In this document: positions 5,751-7,673 of the stretch, piece after piece | Layout: the number at the start of each line of letters is the position of its first letter | Numbering within the stretch: position 1 is the stretch's first letter | From: Gallionellaceae bacterium | Lineage (GTDB): Bacteria > Pseudomonadota > Gammaproteobacteria > Burkholderiales > Gallionellaceae | NCBI GenBank assembly: GCA_947445045.1 | Contig: CANFCA010000043.1 | Location: 1 to 7,673, forward strand | Direction: 5' to 3' | Length of the DNA stretch: 7,673 nt | The notes under the pieces: model-generated | Told to the model about the DNA's origin: nothing | The model's input: the letters and a program-made list of their open reading frames with translations, nothing else | Databases searched by the model: none | Program-made: the position numbers and the translations under genes

Positions 5751-6779
5751 ATGATCACACCGCAACAAGCACTGGTACGTTTGATCGATCAACGCGAAAT
5801 TTTTTACGATGAGATGCTATCGCTGATGCGCCAAATCATGAGCGGCGAAGTTTCTGCTGCGCAGATCGCGGGTATCTTGGTTGGCTTGCGGGTCAAAAAA
5901 GAAACAATAGGAGAAATTTCCGCTGCCGCGTTTGTGATGCGCGAATTCTCTAGCAAAGTGCCAGTTAGCAAGCGTGAACATCTGGTGGACACTTGCGGTA
6001 CGGGCGGCGATGCGGCGCACACTTTCAACATTTCCACTGCCAGCGCCTTGGTTGCGGCAGCGGCAGGAGCGCGTGTTGCCAAGCATGGCGGCCGTTCAGT
6101 GTCTTCAACCTGCGGTTCAGCGGATGTGCTGGAAGCACTCGGTGTCAATCTCAATCTCACACCGGAACAAGTAGGCCACAGCATCGACGAGATCGGCATC
6201 GGCTTTATGTTCGCGCCTAACTTTCACGGCGCGATGAAACACGCTGCGCCAGTACGCCGCGAACTCGGCGTGCGCACCATTTTCAACGTATTGGGCCCAC
6301 TCACCAATCCTGCCGGTGCAGACAATCAAGTAATGGGCGTATTTCATCCCGACTTGGTCGGTATCCAAGCACGGGTATTGCAGCGCCTCGGTAGCCGTCA
6401 TGTGTTGGTGGTGCATGGCACTGATGGCATGGATGAAATTACCATTAGTGGACCAACAAGCATCGCCGAGTTGAAAGAGGGCAACATCATCGAGTACACC
6501 GTGCAACCATCCGATTTCGGTTTGCAGAAAGCATCGCTGGACACGATCCGCGTTACCAATGTTGACGAAGCGAAAACCATGTTGCTATCGGTGTTGGACA
6601 ACCAACCCGGCACAGCACGCGACATTGTGCTGCTCAATGCAGGCGCGGCGATTTATGTGGCAGGGCTGACTAACACGCTCGCAGAGGCCGTAAATATGGC
6701 TTCTCAGACCATCGTTAGCGGCGCAGCAAAAGCCAAGCTCGCGCAGCTAATTAGCATCAGCCAATGCACTGCGGCATAA
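5751..6779 (+). CDS. trpD: Anthranilate phosphoribosyltransferase
   Basis: The 342-residue protein is typical of TrpD, which transfers phosphoribose from PRPP to anthranilate, the second step of the tryptophan branch. A helical N-terminal domain (residues 1-70) includes the [12 protein letters not shown] and GLRVK stretches. The PRPP-binding glycine loop GTGGD occupies residues 83-87. The anthranilate/PRPP loop is KHGGRSVSS (111-119), then [46 protein letters not shown] and the metal-binding DGMDE follow in the expected order. The Asn of the usual KHGN motif is replaced by Gly114. The Shine-Dalgarno AAGGA (5735-5739) lies inside the end of trpG, and only two bases separate the trpG stop from this start, so the two genes are surely co-transcribed and probably translationally coupled. 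Confidence 0.96.
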   Translation: MITPQQALVRLIDQREIFYDEMLSLMRQIMSGEVSAAQIAGILVGLRVKKETIGEISAAAFVMREFSSKVPVSKREHLVDTCGTGGDAAHTFNISTASALVAAAAGARVAKHGGRSVSSTCGSADVLEALGVNLNLTPEQVGHSIDEIGIGFMFAPNFHGAMKHAAPVRRELGVRTIFNVLGPLTNPAGADNQVMGVFHPDLVGIQARVLQRLGSRHVLVVHGTDGMDEITISGPTSIAELKEGNIIEYTVQPSDFGLQKASLDTIRVTNVDEAKTMLLSVLDNQPGTARDIVLLNAGAAIYVAGLTNTLAEAVNMASQTIVSGAAKAKLAQLISISQCTAA

Positions 6780-6816
6780 TGTCAAACTCGCATCACTCAT
6801 AAAACGGAACATTCTT

Positions 6817-7673
6817 ATGCAAGCACCTATCCCTTTACGCAATCTTCCGCAGACCAACATCTTCCGCAAAGGCGATGTGTTCGTACTGTTCGGCGAATTA
6901 TTTGGTCGAGGTTATGCGAATGGTTTAGTCAATGAAGCACGCAACGCGGGTATGACTATCGTCGGCGTAACGGTGGGTCGCCGTGATGAAAACAACGCCT
7001 TGCGCGCACTCACTGCTGAAGAGCTTGTCACCGCCGAAGCCAATCTTGGCGGGCGTATCATCAACGTGCCACTGATGGCGGGTTTCGATCTGGATGCGCC
7101 AGCAGGTACACCTACACCCAACGATTTACTTGCCGATATGAGCCTCAAGAGCTGGCAAAATGACAAGCTCGACTGGTCACATATTGAGAGGTGTCGTGCA
7201 GTTGGAATCAATCGATTCAAAGATTCCGTTGCGCAAGTGATGAGCCAATTGGATGGCATGATTCCTGATGGCAGCAACGCGTTTTTTGCGCACACCATGG
7301 CGGGCGGCCTTCCTAAAGTTAAAGTTCTTTTAGCTGTCGCTAATCGTGTTTACAAGGGTCGGGGTGAGCGTTATCTTTCTTCCAGCGCTTTGCTTACTAG
7401 TGACTTAGGTAAAGTCATGATGATGAACTTTAACGAAGTCACCGCCAACACTTTTCAACACCTGATTGAAGGCAGTGCAGCCATTCGCAATCGCTTGGAA
7501 AAATCGGGGGGGCAAGTGCGTTATACCGCCTACGGTTATCACGGCACCGAGATTTTGATCGATAATCAATATCAATGGCAAACCTACACCAGCTACACCC
7601 AAGGTCATGCCAAGATGCGCTTGGAACAGATCGCTGAAGCAGCGTGGCAGCAGGGCATTAAAGCCACGGTGTA
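6817..7673 (+). CDS. FabMG-like protein with SDR-type glycine motif (3' truncated by window edge)
   Basis: An open frame starts at ATG 6817 and runs off the window after 285 complete codons. Residues 21-36 (VFVLFGELFGRGYANG) form a strand followed by a GxxxGxG motif (Gly26, Gly30, Gly32), as in the nucleotide site of short-chain dehydrogenases, and a second strand ends in TVGRRD (52-57), where SDR proteins bind the cofactor ribose phosphate. Later blocks include FFAHTMAGGLPK, RYLSSSALLTSDLGK, and AYGYHGTEILID with WQTYTSYTQGHAKMRLEQIA. From memory these resemble proteins named enoyl-ACP reductase FabMG family, of roughly 400 residues; I cannot check this, and the activity here is unproven. 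It begins 37 bases after trpD, with a weak Shine-Dalgarno (CGGAA at 6805-6809), no intervening terminator, and no trpC between, so it is probably read through from trpGD. Confidence 0.6.
   Translation, partial: MQAPIPLRNLPQTNIFRKGDVFVLFGELFGRGYANGLVNEARNAGMTIVGVTVGRRDENNALRALTAEELVTAEANLGGRIINVPLMAGFDLDAPAGTPTPNDLLADMSLKSWQNDKLDWSHIERCRAVGINRFKDSVAQVMSQLDGMIPDGSNAFFAHTMAGGLPKVKVLLAVANRVYKGRGERYLSSSALLTSDLGKVMMMNFNEVTANTFQHLIEGSAAIRNRLEKSGGQVRYTAYGYHGTEILIDNQYQWQTYTSYTQGHAKMRLEQIAEAAWQQGIKATV

Noticed and set aside
5804..6199. 131-codon minus-strand ORF inside trpD
   Set aside because: It lies antisense to the conserved PRPP and anthranilate loops. Its Ser/Ala-rich low-complexity translation is typical of an antisense shadow.
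6912..7298. 128-codon minus-strand ORF near the window end
   Set aside because: It is antisense to the long + strand frame beginning at 6817, which has clear SDR-like motifs and runs to the window edge.

Overview
This window is a chromosomal biosynthetic stretch from a proteobacterium, most likely a betaproteobacterium. The order gph then trpE, followed by trpG and trpD, is the arrangement familiar from that class. The codon use and balanced-to-slightly-GC-rich composition would fit a Nitrosomonadales/Gallionellales-type organism, but the genus is inference only. All supported genes lie on the + strand and are closely packed. No stretch over 300 bases lacks a gene.

Layout: (1) 1-431 is the 3' part of a phosphoglycolate phosphatase gene (gph). 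(2) 432-588 is a gap holding a 14-codon ORF with two Trp codons, then a large bulged inverted repeat of REP/BIME type, and a strong Shine-Dalgarno for trpE. (3) 589-2076 is trpE. (4) 2166-2614 is a vapBC-type toxin-antitoxin pair whose toxin has lost an internal segment. (5) 2634-3419 is a PhzF-family isomerase/epimerase-like gene. (6) 3460-5070 is a large uncharacterised FAD-dependent oxidoreductase of the COG2509 type. (7) 5071-5178 is a gap dominated by a perfect 30-bp inverted repeat. (8) 5179-5748 is trpG and 5751-6779 is trpD, tightly coupled. (9) 6817 to the window end is the 5' part of a gene with an SDR-like glycine motif that resembles proteins named FabMG-family enoyl-ACP reductase. 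It stands where trpC would often be found.

Together, TrpE and TrpG form anthranilate synthase (chorismate plus glutamine to anthranilate), and TrpD adds phosphoribose to anthranilate. These are the first two steps of tryptophan synthesis. The two subunit genes of anthranilate synthase are separated by about 3.1 kb of unrelated genes, and both trpE and trpG are immediately preceded by REP-like inverted repeats.

The points most worth following are a possible Trp-sensing leader in front of trpE, in which the repeat hairpin would bring an anti-Shine-Dalgarno sequence next to the trpE ribosome binding site; the internally deleted VapC; and the insertion that splits trpE from trpGD. I see no clear evidence for a wholly new multi-gene system. 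The novelty candidates are regulatory and evolutionary.
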